Assembly (NCBI GenBank): GCA_024275415.1 | Contig: JAJRZD010000059.1 | Span: forward strand, 1-64,000 | Direction of reading: 5' to 3' | From: an archaeon | Lineage (GTDB): Archaea; Asgardarchaeota; Thorarchaeia; Thorarchaeales; Thorarchaeaceae | Length of the DNA stretch: 64,000 nucleotides | Shown: piece by piece, positions 54,265 to 62,477 of the stretch | Numbering within the stretch: position 1 is the stretch's first letter | How the letters are laid out: every line of letters begins with the position of its first letter | Program-made: the position numbers and the translations under genes | The notes under the pieces: model-generated | Database searches by the model: none | What the model was told of the DNA's origin: nothing | Seen by the model: the letters and a program-made list of their open reading frames with translations, nothing else

Positions 54265-55227
54265 ATGTCCTCACGAACAGACCGGAAGAAGCGTGCAGAA
54301 AGACACGCGCGAGATCAAGAGGAGTTCAGGTGTCCAGAATGTGGTGGTACTGATGTTGTTCAAGACCTTGAAAAAGGTGAAAGGATCTGCGCCACCTGCG
54401 GACTCGTTTTGAGCGACCACAGGATCGACACCGGGCCCGAATGGAGGGCATTCACCTCTGACGAGAAGGATGCTCGGTCAAGAGCGGGTGCCCCGACAAA
54501 CTATGCAATCCATGACAAAGGCTTGTCAACTATGATTGACTGGCGCGACCATGATTCATCTGGAAAGAAGTTCTCCGCTAAGAAGCGTTCGGAGATCTAC
54601 AGGCTTCGCAAATGGCAGATTCGAACCAGAGTCCACTCCTCTGTCGATAGGAATCTGGCACAGGCGATGTCTGAGCTCGAGAGGCTGTCCTCACAGCTGG
54701 GACTCACGAAAAGCATCAAGGAGCTTGCAGCTCTCCTGTACAGGAAGCTCATCATCCGAAGACTTGCACGGAGCAGGTCGATAGATGCGATGGTCGGAGC
54801 TGCGATATATGCGGCGTGTCGGCTGAGGGAGTCACCAAGGTCGCTTGAGGAGATCGCTCGACACTCACGCGTCACCAAGAAGAAGATTGGTCAGCACTAC
54901 CGGCTTCTCGTGGAGAAGCTCAAGCTCAGGATGCCCATCTCGGATCCTGCGAACTATGTTCCGAGATTCATCACACAGCTTGGACTTCCTGGAGAGGTAC
55001 AACAGAAGGTGCTGGAGATTCTGACGCTGGCAAAGGAGAACCGAACACTTGTGACTGGCCGTGACCCGCGAGGGCTGGCTGCAGCAGCGATATACATCGC
55101 GTCAATCCTCACTGATCACAGGGTGACCCAGCGAGATATTGCCATGGCTGCGGGAGTCACAGAGGTAACAGTTCGCAACCGATACAAGGAGCTCGTGAAC
55201 AAACTCAACATCACGATGGCTCCCTAG
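54265..55227 (+). CDS. tfb: transcription initiation factor TFB (TFIIB homologue), copy 1
   Basis: Basal initiation factor that bridges TBP and RNA polymerase. At 320 residues it has the N-terminal zinc ribbon with C23, C26, C42 and C45 (CPECGGT...CATCGLVL), the B-finger/reader region GPEWRAFTSDEKDARSR, and two cyclin-like repeats in the C-terminal half (first around RNLAQAMSEL to HSRVTKKKIG, second from about PGEVQQKVLEIL onward, with GRDPRGLAAAAIYIA). It is the first gene of a tandem pair with a very similar copy 87 bp downstream. Confidence 0.93.
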   Translation: MSSRTDRKKRAERHARDQEEFRCPECGGTDVVQDLEKGERICATCGLVLSDHRIDTGPEWRAFTSDEKDARSRAGAPTNYAIHDKGLSTMIDWRDHDSSGKKFSAKKRSEIYRLRKWQIRTRVHSSVDRNLAQAMSELERLSSQLGLTKSIKELAALLYRKLIIRRLARSRSIDAMVGAAIYAACRLRESPRSLEEIARHSRVTKKKIGQHYRLLVEKLKLRMPISDPANYVPRFITQLGLPGEVQQKVLEILTLAKENRTLVTGRDPRGLAAAAIYIASILTDHRVTQRDIAMAAGVTEVTVRNRYKELVNKLNITMAP

Positions 55228-55314
55228 GAGATATCCTAGTAGGTGATCATCACAACCCACGAATCAACGCACGCGACATGTGATCGCACTACATAGGAGA
55301 GAGATCTAAACAAT

Positions 55315-56295
55315 ATGGTATCTACACTTGGAATAGGAATGAAGCACTCACGGAAGAGAAGGAACACCAACAACATTCTGGAGGGGCACATCAAAGCCTG
55401 CTCTGAATGTGGTGGGACTGAGATCATCCGTGACAACGAGAAGGGGGAAATTATCTGCGCGACATGCGGTCTGATCCTAAGTGACCATCGCATCGATTCT
55501 GGTCCAGAATGGAGAGCCTTCACCAGTGATGAGAAAGACGCACGTTCTCGAACAGGAGCACCAACCAACTTTGCCCGCCATGACAAGGGACTTTCCACTG
55601 TCATCGATTGGCGCGACCATGACTCACAAGGGCGTCGCTTTACTTCGAAACAACGCGCTCAGATATACCGCCTGAGGACGTTGCATATCAGGACTCGAGT
55701 CCACGGTTCGCTCGACCGGAATCTTGCCCAGGCAATGACCGAAATGGACAGACTAGCATCGCAGCTAGGACTCTCTAAGGGTATAAAGGAGCTATCAGCG
55801 ATGCTTTATAGGAAGCTCATCGTCGGACTGAGAGCCAAGATCCGTTCAATCGACGCGACTGTCGCAGCATCAATCTATGCGGCTTGCAGACTGAGGAAAT
55901 CACCGCGCTCTCTTGAAGAGATTGCCAAGTTCTCACCAGTTTCTAAGAAGAAGATTGGTGCACACTATCGGATGCTAGCGACCAAGATGAAACTGCGAAT
56001 GCCTATCCCTGGCCCGGAGAACTACGTTTCAAGGTTCATCTCAGACCTAGGCCTTCCACCGGTGGTACAGAAGATGACCCTTGAAATCATCGAGCGAGCC
56101 AAGGAGGTCCGGAACCTTGTGTCCGGGAGAGACCCCCGGGGTCTTGCAGCAGCATCTATCTACATTGCGGCAATCATCACGGATCAACGAGTCACACAGC
56201 GAGCAATTGCTAGGACTGCTGGGGTCACTGAAGTCACTATCAGGAATCGTTACAAGGAGCTCGTGAAGAAGCTCGAACTCGCTATAGTTCCTTAA
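55315..56295 (+). CDS. tfb: transcription initiation factor TFB (TFIIB homologue), copy 2
   Basis: A 326-residue paralogue of the preceding gene. Zinc ribbon C29, C32, C48, C51; B-finger GPEWRAFTSDEKDARSR is identical over that stretch; both cyclin repeats are present, with conserved blocks such as RKSPRSLEEIAKFSPVSKKK and GRDPRGLAAASIYIAA. Differences concentrate in the N-terminal 20 residues and recognition-helix area. The start is ATG 55315, or ATG 55339; AGGAGAGA lies upstream. Followed by a hairpin at 56306-56333. Tandem tfb genes usually serve different promoter classes or conditions. Confidence 0.93.
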   Translation: MVSTLGIGMKHSRKRRNTNNILEGHIKACSECGGTEIIRDNEKGEIICATCGLILSDHRIDSGPEWRAFTSDEKDARSRTGAPTNFARHDKGLSTVIDWRDHDSQGRRFTSKQRAQIYRLRTLHIRTRVHGSLDRNLAQAMTEMDRLASQLGLSKGIKELSAMLYRKLIVGLRAKIRSIDATVAASIYAACRLRKSPRSLEEIAKFSPVSKKKIGAHYRMLATKMKLRMPIPGPENYVSRFISDLGLPPVVQKMTLEIIERAKEVRNLVSGRDPRGLAAASIYIAAIITDQRVTQRAIARTAGVTEVTIRNRYKELVKKLELAIVP

Positions 56296-56305
56296 TGGAA
56301 CATTG

Positions 56306-56333
56306 GATGGCCGTAACACTGTTTGCGGTCATC
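56306..56333 (+). terminator. hairpin after the tfb pair
   Basis: GATGGCCG (56306-56313) pairs with CGGTCATC (56326-56333), one G-U pair, followed by the T-rich TCCTCATTTTC. It is 11 bp after the stop of tfb copy 2 and before the convergent Nudix gene. Confidence 0.5.
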
Positions 56334-56392
56334 TCCTCATTTTCTTTCGGACTGGAAAACTGTCGTGTAAGAACAGTAATCAGAATGCTAGC

Positions 56393-57049
56393 TCATTTGT
56401 GAGAGCTGTCAATCGCCTCAAAGAACTTCTCGGTGAGGAAAGCCCTATAGAGGAACCCTCCCCAGCCTGAATGCTTCATGAGGGTCGAGATGTCGCCGAG
56501 CAGCTCCTCCCTCGATGACACTTTCACATCAAAGATCTCGTACGTGTCGATAGGCTTCATCTCACCACCGACCTCACGCGCCAGAAAGACAAGAGAGCGC
56601 CATGGGATGATACCCTCGGCACACCGAACGTCAAGTGTGAGGTCAAGTACGAAGCGGTCAAGCTCGATGTCCAGCCCTGTTTCTTCTTTCATCTCTCTCT
56701 TGGCAGCCTCTTCGATCGGCTCACCATCCTTCGCACCTCCCGATGGCGCACGATAGATGCCAGTCCTCGAATAGGCGTGCTTCTGGATAGTGACATAACC
56801 TCCGTCCTTGGGAATGAAACAAGTAATATCGTGTTGTCGTCCTTTCAGGGAAGACCTACGGACGAGGTCACACTCGAAATCCAAGAAGTCAGCTGCAAAA
56901 TGAAACTTGAGAGGAATGCCGAACTTGGAAACTAGCAGTTCATATTCCTTGTCTGTGATGTCGTTCAGGATGCCTCGCCAGATGTCCCAGAGAACGCAGG
57001 AACAAAAGCATTGTGATGTGTAGCAATCTTTTTTCGGGTGTATGTACAT
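56393..57049 (-). CDS. Nudix hydrolase
   Basis: A 218-residue Nudix protein that hydrolyses a nucleoside-diphosphate-linked compound. The Nudix box fits GX5EX7REUXEEXGU exactly, as GGAKDGEPIEEAAKREMKEE followed by TGL. It is longer than a minimal Nudix (about 150 aa), with about 90 extra N-terminal residues. The start is uncertain; the first in-frame ATG 57049 is used, though the Cys-rich first 25 residues may be untranslated. It is convergent with tfb and divergent from the macro-like gene, with only 52 bp between them, so both may work on ADP-ribose-type compounds (inference). Confidence 0.85.
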   Translation of the reverse strand: MYIHPKKDCYTSQCFCSCVLWDIWRGILNDITDKEYELLVSKFGIPLKFHFAADFLDFECDLVRRSSLKGRQHDITCFIPKDGGYVTIQKHAYSRTGIYRAPSGGAKDGEPIEEAAKREMKEETGLDIELDRFVLDLTLDVRCAEGIIPWRSLVFLAREVGGEMKPIDTYEIFDVKVSSREELLGDISTLMKHSGWGGFLYRAFLTEKFFEAIDSSHK

Positions 57050-57101
57050 AATCTACGCAGGTATATTCAGGATGTCGAGTCATAAGAGAGAACGGTGAGG
57101 G

Positions 57102-57584
57102 ATGGTTATGAGCAAATGGGAATGGGAATTCGGCAACCTTCGGGTGACACTCAGGATAGGTCCTGTCGACGATTCTGGGATGGGGCTCGTCGTGAAGTCT
57201 AGGAACATCCCGTTGGGCATGCATGCTGGAGGAATAGATGGCGGATTCAAGATCTCAGTCCAAGAAGCCTCCAATGCTGAACATATCGAGTATTGGCCGG
57301 CAATCACAATGCTTGACCAGGATAGACGACAGGCTATCAATCAGGCGGTCTGTCAGGCACTGTCGAAGGCAGAGGAAAGCAATGCGAAAGAAGTAGGGAT
57401 CTACACGATGGGGCTTGAAGTCTCCAGAGTGCCCAGTTGGGAGGTAGCAGAGGAGATAGCAAAGGCAGTGTATCAACATTCCATGAATGATTGCTCTGTC
57501 GGGCATGTGGTGGTCGTGGCAAGCTCGCCAACCCAGATGAGCTCGTTCCAATACGCCTTTGACAACGCTTCAATTCTCATTTAG
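57102..57584 (+). CDS. macro-domain-like protein
   Basis: A 160-residue alpha/beta protein. The central GGIDGGFKISVQEASNA and the later IYTMGLEVSRVPSWEVAEEI with VGHVVVVASS as the last strand have the pattern of macro domains, which bind or hydrolyse ADP-ribose derivatives. The usual GDIT/GxGxF signatures are weak, so the family call is moderate. It is divergent from the Nudix gene and precedes a HEPN-MNT module by about 120 bp. Confidence 0.5.
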   Translation: MVMSKWEWEFGNLRVTLRIGPVDDSGMGLVVKSRNIPLGMHAGGIDGGFKISVQEASNAEHIEYWPAITMLDQDRRQAINQAVCQALSKAEESNAKEVGIYTMGLEVSRVPSWEVAEEIAKAVYQHSMNDCSVGHVVVVASSPTQMSSFQYAFDNASILI

Positions 57585-57703
57585 GAGTTGGATCGGTATT
57601 CAAAGTAAATGCATACAAGTGATAAGAACTCGATCAGAAAGACTGCACTATCCAACAAGCAAGTACATATGGTTCTACCCAGTGAAAAGGATTGAAGGTG
57701 GAA

Positions 57704-58099
57704 ATGTTGAATGCTGAAAGGGGGTTTGGCAAAGCACAGATGTATAGAGATATTGCCCTCGAGTCAATTGAAAAGAAAAGATTCGACTTTGCCGGATTCT
57801 CAGCTCAACAGGCAGTAGAATTCTTTCTTAAAGGATTCCTGATCGAACTTGTAGGAGTTCGGCCATACACGCATTCGCTCCCTGAACTGTTAGCGGCCCT
57901 TAACGAAGCAGGTATAGAAAGTCCTCCCGATGTCAAGGACTGTGTGAAAAGTCTTGCAGAACATTACATTCAGGCCCGCTATCCTGATGCTCGCGTGACA
58001 GAATATGACCACGAGGAGGCAATTGAAGCCATCAAGTGCATGGAGGTGACCCTCGATTTCCTTACCAAAATTCATACGGAGTCTTCGAAAGGCAAATGA
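57704..58099 (+). CDS. HEPN-domain protein of second HEPN-MNT module
   Basis: A 131-residue all-helical HEPN protein. The first helix has FGKAQMYRDIALESIEKKRF, the second FSAQQAVEFFLKGFLIELVG, followed by THSLPELLAAL and ARYPD near the end. ATG 57704 is chosen for its GAAGGTGG ribosome-binding site; TTG 57692 is an alternative. It precedes its nucleotidyltransferase partner, opposite in order to the 33.4-34.2 kb module. Confidence 0.8.
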   Translation: MLNAERGFGKAQMYRDIALESIEKKRFDFAGFSAQQAVEFFLKGFLIELVGVRPYTHSLPELLAALNEAGIESPPDVKDCVKSLAEHYIQARYPDARVTEYDHEEAIEAIKCMEVTLDFLTKIHTESSKGK

Positions 58100-58127
58100 A
58101 AGGAAAACAAAAGACTTCGATGACTTC

Positions 58128-58484
58128 GTGAGCCTGCTAAGAGACCGTCTGATAGAACGCGGGAGCGCACTCCTCTTTGGCTCAAGAGCGCGTCAGGACT
58201 CTCACTGGATAAGTGATTTTGATGTGCTTGTGCTACATGATAATGTGGACAACGCTGACTCATTACGTTACTGGGCAAGGGGATACAGTGTAGACCTCTT
58301 TGTCATTGACTTGGCATCGACCAAGGAAGAGATAGAAAGAATGAACACTGTGCTCCTTGATGCATTGCTAGAAGGCGTCATCTTGTTCGATGATTTGGAC
58401 ACGATAGAGGAACTGAAAGAGTTCACCCTGGATATGGTCAGGACGCGAGGATTAAAAAGGCGTAAAGATGGGGGGTATTGGTAA
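58128..58484 (+). CDS. MNT-type nucleotidyltransferase of second HEPN-MNT module
   Basis: A 118-residue minimal nucleotidyltransferase. The catalytic motif is LFGSRARQDSHWISDFDVLV with the GS loop and DxD aspartates. GTG 58128 is the start with the best fit to the family N-terminus; the upstream open frame has no SD-supported ATG. In such pairs the MNT subunit can adenylylate the HEPN RNase and silence it. It is followed by a long non-coding stretch. Confidence 0.82.
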   Translation: MSLLRDRLIERGSALLFGSRARQDSHWISDFDVLVLHDNVDNADSLRYWARGYSVDLFVIDLASTKEEIERMNTVLLDALLEGVILFDDLDTIEELKEFTLDMVRTRGLKRRKDGGYW

Positions 58485-58828
58485 CAGCCGTTCGAAAGAA
58501 AGTCCCCACTATCGGCCTGCAATGGTTCATCTATCCTAGGATAAGGCTAATACGGAAACTATCTTCCGGAGATACTCCGGAATCAAACAGAAACAGCAAA
58601 AGGGCGGGGACATATGTCATTTTATCATAACCTTTGACAAAATACGAACTCCGATCATCGGGATGTGATAGTACACATGGTCATGCAATACAAGCCATTT
58701 CATTTCATTGCATATTCTGTTTGTCTTTGCAAGTCCTAGTAGCTCGATTAATGTCATATAGATTGTATATGCTCATTACATCCAAATGATGATCCTCCTA
58801 CCCCGCCTCCTGAAAACCGATAGGCCTG
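58485..58828. other. intergenic region with a strong hairpin
   Basis: A 344-bp gap between convergent genes. It holds the perfect stem TTCCGGAG-ATA-CTCCGGAA (58564-58582) and the palindrome TATCCTAGGATA (58532-58543), then an AT-rich part. No gene is recognised. The hairpin may end transcription of the HEPN-MNT module. Confidence 0.45.
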
Positions 58829-60247
58829 TCACGCTAAGAACGTGATGGCTTCCTCTTCGAACAGGCACCTTGAGAGGTCTACGTATGGGTCCACCATCAG
58901 GGACACGCCCCGCCCGAAGGTTATAGTACAGTCAGGTGCGTCCTGCATGAGGGGGGACACCACCACAGGCACCGGGCGTTTCGGGTCTGGGTTCTTGTCA
59001 CTATGGAGGTACACGTGCCTGAGCGTGGCACCGCCCACGTGATCCAACTGGACTGGGGACGCCCCTCTGAAGTCACTCAGGTCAAGGTAGAGGCGTTCCA
59101 ACGACTTGAACTTTACCAGGGGGAACAGGGACTTTTCTGACGTGGGGGCATAGTGAAGTTCCCGCACTCCCGCGCAGTCGTCCACAGTCAGGAACCATAC
59201 CCAGTCAAGTCCAGCCTTGCCGGACAGGGACAGACGGTTGATGTTGGATGCACGCATGAAGGCATGTGGGTCGAAGACTGGGACATCACACCCGTAGGCG
59301 AACTGTGTCAGGTGAGGGAACGTCCCCTCTGAGGGCACGAGTTTGTCCCCGTCCAGTCCGCACTCGTCCACGACCAGCACTTCGAGGTTTTTGTGCTGGG
59401 CGAGGGACGGTACGTTGTGCAGCACAACACCCATCAGGTCAAGAGTCATGATCTGGGTACATCCAGACAGGATGTCAAGGTCGAAGGGATGCCTCCCCCT
59501 GAAGCGTTCGATACTGCGGACTATGAGGGGGCGGTAGGTGCCCACGCATACATGACGTGCCTCCTGCGAGTCTATCGTTTTCTTGTCGTAGGAGTGGGGC
59601 AAGATCGACAGCACCCTGCCGTTCCATGTCGGGTCAAGGTCCGACATATAGTGCTTCGCAGCCGACATCTCGGCAAGGCACTCTTTTTTCTGTTCATTCC
59701 ACAGGTGTACAAGACCTCTTAGTGCTAGGAGCAGGGTTCTACCCGAGGAACTGCTCCTGACCTGACGGGCATAGGAGATGACCTCCTCGAAGCCTTTCCG
59801 TTCCTCAACAAGGACGTCCCCGAGGGCCTCGAAGGCGGACATGACCACCATCACCTGTTGGAGGAGTTCGTTGTCGTACGTGTCCCCTTGCCTCGCAAGC
59901 AACCCCATGGTGTACTCGCCGCGGTCGTATAGTTCTGCGGTCCTGAACCGGGTATCATCGATGCTCATTACAGCGTGGTGCAACACCCTGATGTTTGCTT
60001 CCTTCAGTACGGGCACGTCGGACAGGGATATGGCTGCTCCTTTCCTGAGTAGAGACCGTGGGGCGAAGGAGTCTCTTTGTCCCCCCATATGTTCTTGGAG
60101 GGTGTGTCCGTTGTAGGTGTGGTAATTGATCCTCTGGAGTGCCTTCAAGGCGTTGCCAAGGTAGTCCTTGGGCACCAGCATAGTACAGATGTCCTTGTAG
60201 AACGCGTACGCTGCAGAATAGGGGTCGGACTTGTCGAAAGGAAGCAT
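58829..60247 (-). CDS. hypothetical protein with LRR-like C-terminal half, GC-rich
   Basis: A 472-residue protein. The N-terminal half is helical. The C-terminal half has leucine-rich strands of the form LDILSGCTQIMTLDLMGVVL and LARHKNLEVLVVDECGL-type, similar in flavour to LRRs but irregular. I do not recognise a family. The nucleotide composition is clearly GC-richer than the neighbours and codon use leans to C/G endings (for example runs of CCC, GGG and GAC), which points to a foreign origin. It lies just downstream of a TFB-like gene on the same strand, separated by about 30 bp. Confidence 0.55.
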   Translation of the reverse strand: MLPFDKSDPYSAAYAFYKDICTMLVPKDYLGNALKALQRINYHTYNGHTLQEHMGGQRDSFAPRSLLRKGAAISLSDVPVLKEANIRVLHHAVMSIDDTRFRTAELYDRGEYTMGLLARQGDTYDNELLQQVMVVMSAFEALGDVLVEERKGFEEVISYARQVRSSSSGRTLLLALRGLVHLWNEQKKECLAEMSAAKHYMSDLDPTWNGRVLSILPHSYDKKTIDSQEARHVCVGTYRPLIVRSIERFRGRHPFDLDILSGCTQIMTLDLMGVVLHNVPSLAQHKNLEVLVVDECGLDGDKLVPSEGTFPHLTQFAYGCDVPVFDPHAFMRASNINRLSLSGKAGLDWVWFLTVDDCAGVRELHYAPTSEKSLFPLVKFKSLERLYLDLSDFRGASPVQLDHVGGATLRHVYLHSDKNPDPKRPVPVVVSPLMQDAPDCTITFGRGVSLMVDPYVDLSRCLFEEEAITFLA

Positions 60248-60277
60248 CGTGTATCATCAATCTTTCTTTGAAAGCTC

Positions 60278-60970
60278 TTATAAAGACAAGCACTCGTCCC
60301 CGACAGTTGCCAACGGACAGGCACCACTCGTTGGCAACTCTGTGAGGGGGATGTAAATACGACTGGTCCTATAACCAATAAACAACGAAGCTATTATGCT
60401 TTGTAGGATGGACATACCCCTGTGTACCCCCTGTCTGGCTGCCAGGCGATATATGTGTAATGCCCTATTAATGATCGCAGGGGGTGTTTGTAGTTGGGAT
60501 GTGAACACGCGCATATCGCTCCACGCCTGTATCAGGTTGCGTTGGAACGAATCAGTATGGACTTCTGTAGTACGGTGGCGCTGCCAATGCGAAGCAGTAC
60601 CTATTTTGAAGAAGGGGGCGACATTCCCTCGTATCCTATGGGTTTTGTCGAGGTTTTGTGGTACTTTTGGTTCCCACAGCCAGTCTGGAAAATCCCCTTC
60701 GTTACCGAAGACGAGTCCACAGTTATCCTGTTCATGTCCTAAGTCGTCCTGTCCCGTTTGGACGAGTATCTCCTGCATGTCCCTGCTCTCGTGTCCTTTC
60801 TCGTCGATATGGAACTTTTTGAAGTAACATACGGGACACTGTAGTGGATAGAGTTTTTTTACTGGGTCTTTTTGTGCTTCGTAAATCGGTTCTTTGCAAT
60901 GACGACAGACGAACCGGAGGACTACAGGTTCACCTACCACCGGTGTGATGGCAGTGATTTTCCCCAGCAC
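60278..60970 (-). CDS. TFB-like protein with a zinc-binding N-terminus and a single cyclin repeat
   Basis: A 230-residue protein related to TFB. Cysteine pairs C22/C25 and C45/C48 form a zinc site, followed by a segment with CGLVFGN that echoes the TFB ribbon end (CGLVL), and a linker with some resemblance to the B-finger. The region RNLIQAWSDMRVFTSQL through IIASLFIGYRTSRIYIP aligns with cyclin repeat 1 of TFB (RNLAQAMSEL...GAAIYAACRL...), but the protein stops before the second repeat. A 10-bp inverted repeat sits inside the last 60 bp. It could be a truncated gene or a specialised short factor. Confidence 0.6.
   Translation of the reverse strand: MLGKITAITPVVGEPVVLRFVCRHCKEPIYEAQKDPVKKLYPLQCPVCYFKKFHIDEKGHESRDMQEILVQTGQDDLGHEQDNCGLVFGNEGDFPDWLWEPKVPQNLDKTHRIRGNVAPFFKIGTASHWQRHRTTEVHTDSFQRNLIQAWSDMRVFTSQLQTPPAIINRALHIYRLAARQGVHRGMSILQSIIASLFIGYRTSRIYIPLTELPTSGACPLATVGDECLSL
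60305..60339. repeat. inverted repeat at the end of the TFB-like gene
   Basis: AGTTGCCAAC (60305-60314) and GTTGGCAACT (60330-60339) form a perfect 10-bp inverted repeat with a 15-nt spacer. Being inside the last codons of the TFB-like frame, it may be a terminator, and then the annotated end of that protein would be artificial. Confidence 0.5.
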
Positions 60971-61007
60971 CTGGATAAATTTGTCCTAATGTCCTGCGTC
61001 ATGGTAG

Positions 61008-62033
61008 TTAATAGAAGACCACTTGAACATCCTTCAACCGCTCCCTCAACGGCCATGTTTTATCCATGACCGTGGATCGATACTTTTCTGCAATCCGAAT
61101 GTTCACATGTGCATCCACGGTCAGGTATTGGAACTCTTTGCAGTTCATTAGAGGAGTGAGATCCAATTCATCAAGCATATTGTCCTCCAGCCGTAGATTT
61201 TTCAATGTCGTCAGTTCGGATAGAGGAGAAAGATCGATGGATTCAAGCCTATTGCCATCCAACTGTAGATTCTCCAATGTCGTCAGTTCGGATAGAGGAG
61301 AAAGATCGATGGATGAAAGGCTATTCCCGTGAAGGTCAAGATATTCCAATGGGCACTGTGAAAGAGGAGTCAGATCCAACTTTCTCACGTCAGCACATCC
61401 TGCGACTGTCAAACGTTCAAGGTTCTCACACTGAGGTAATGTGACAGGAGTTCTGTTTTTGACGATACTACCAAGCATATGCATCGGATGAAGCAAATCC
61501 CCTAAGAACAATGTTCGCAGTGACCTTGAACCTGACAATGGCGTGAGATCAAATTGATAATGTGTCACTGTGTTGATGAAGAGTCGCTCTAGCGAGGGAC
61601 ACTCTGACAGTCCGTCTAAAATGATGGACTCTATAGGGCCCTCTACCTCGATGTTCTTAATACTCGCACTCCGCCTCAACGGGCTCAAATCCACCGAGTT
61701 CATCTGTGAACCACGAACTTGAAGATTCAACCTCTCAAAAGTCGGGAGCTTGCAAAGTCCTTCTAAATCGATTGCCTGCATGTTCTGAGCTCTGCTCACT
61801 GAGAACCCCCGAAGGTTGTCAAATTTGCTGAACAAACTAGTGTCAATGAATTCATTCTTAATGTAGAAAGAGGAGATATTCTCGATATTCGGAGCAATGT
61901 CTACGACTTGTTCTACAAGTTTTTCATCAATGTATATCTGTGAGAAAGTGCAATTTTTTATATCATCAGGCACTTCCTTGACTGTGAGCGTGCCATCTTT
62001 GAGCACATCGGGACTTATTGTCAAATTATCCAT
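61008..62033 (-). CDS. leucine-rich-repeat protein
   Basis: A 341-residue soluble LRR protein with about nine units. The regular core is of the form IDLSPLSELTTLENLQLDGN; two adjacent units are almost identical. An N-terminal capping region with strands precedes the LRRs, and a short helical tail follows. It shares the IDLSPL repeat type with the protein at 25678-26799. LRR proteins bind other proteins; no partner is suggested by context. Confidence 0.8.
   Translation of the reverse strand: MDNLTISPDVLKDGTLTVKEVPDDIKNCTFSQIYIDEKLVEQVVDIAPNIENISSFYIKNEFIDTSLFSKFDNLRGFSVSRAQNMQAIDLEGLCKLPTFERLNLQVRGSQMNSVDLSPLRRSASIKNIEVEGPIESIILDGLSECPSLERLFINTVTHYQFDLTPLSGSRSLRTLFLGDLLHPMHMLGSIVKNRTPVTLPQCENLERLTVAGCADVRKLDLTPLSQCPLEYLDLHGNSLSSIDLSPLSELTTLENLQLDGNRLESIDLSPLSELTTLKNLRLEDNMLDELDLTPLMNCKEFQYLTVDAHVNIRIAEKYRSTVMDKTWPLRERLKDVQVVFY
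61203..61314 (-). repeat. 72-bp tandem repeat inside the LRR gene
   Basis: A stretch of about 40 identical bases occurs at 61203-61242 and 61275-61314, exactly 72 bp (24 codons, one LRR unit) apart. Identity at synonymous positions indicates a recent unit duplication. Confidence 0.75.
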
Positions 62034-62101
62034 AGTTGTAGAACTCTATGTGGGACATATGAATTTACAGCCTGAGATGGCGCTATAAGACAATCTGATA
62101 G

Positions 62102-62476
62102 TTGAAGAAACAGAGTTCCCGATTAGTAGTTCATCTCACAAAGAAATGCTTCATTCTTGCTCGATTTCCAAAGGATGGTCATTTGCCGATGAATATCGTC
62201 GCGCTGTTTATGTGGAAACACCCGAGCATACAGTATAGCAATCGTTGGCCCGGGTGTGATAGAAGAGGTTTCATACTTTCTGCAAGCGAGGTTCAAAAGA
62301 AAGAAGAAAACAAATCTGGTGGTTACGATTGCATAATCATCCAGTTCATGGACATAGACAATATCAAAAAGGCACGCATTACAACTCCCAAATTCTTTAC
62401 CTCAGAGTATGATCATGTCAAGTACCAAAGAGCCATTATTCAGATGGCTAAGATGTATGATGAGAGGTTTGGGTAA
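62102..62476 (+). CDS. hypothetical protein, 124 aa
   Basis: A 124-residue soluble protein of unknown function starting with TTG 62102. Strands CIIIQFMDI and VVHLTKKCFIL are visible, with a Lys-rich middle. The stop is 2 bp from the convergent end of the methyltransferase gene. Possibly an accessory factor of the neighbouring methyltransferase, but no motif supports this. Confidence 0.4.
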   Translation: MKKQSSRLVVHLTKKCFILARFPKDGHLPMNIVALFMWKHPSIQYSNRWPGCDRRGFILSASEVQKKEENKSGGYDCIIIQFMDIDNIKKARITTPKFFTSEYDHVKYQRAIIQMAKMYDERFG

Positions 62477-62477
62477 A

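Noticed and set aside
58564-58582. Hairpin TTCCGGAG/CTCCGGAA as a mobile-element end
   Set aside because: No paired copy at another site or target duplication was noticed; a terminator role is more likely.
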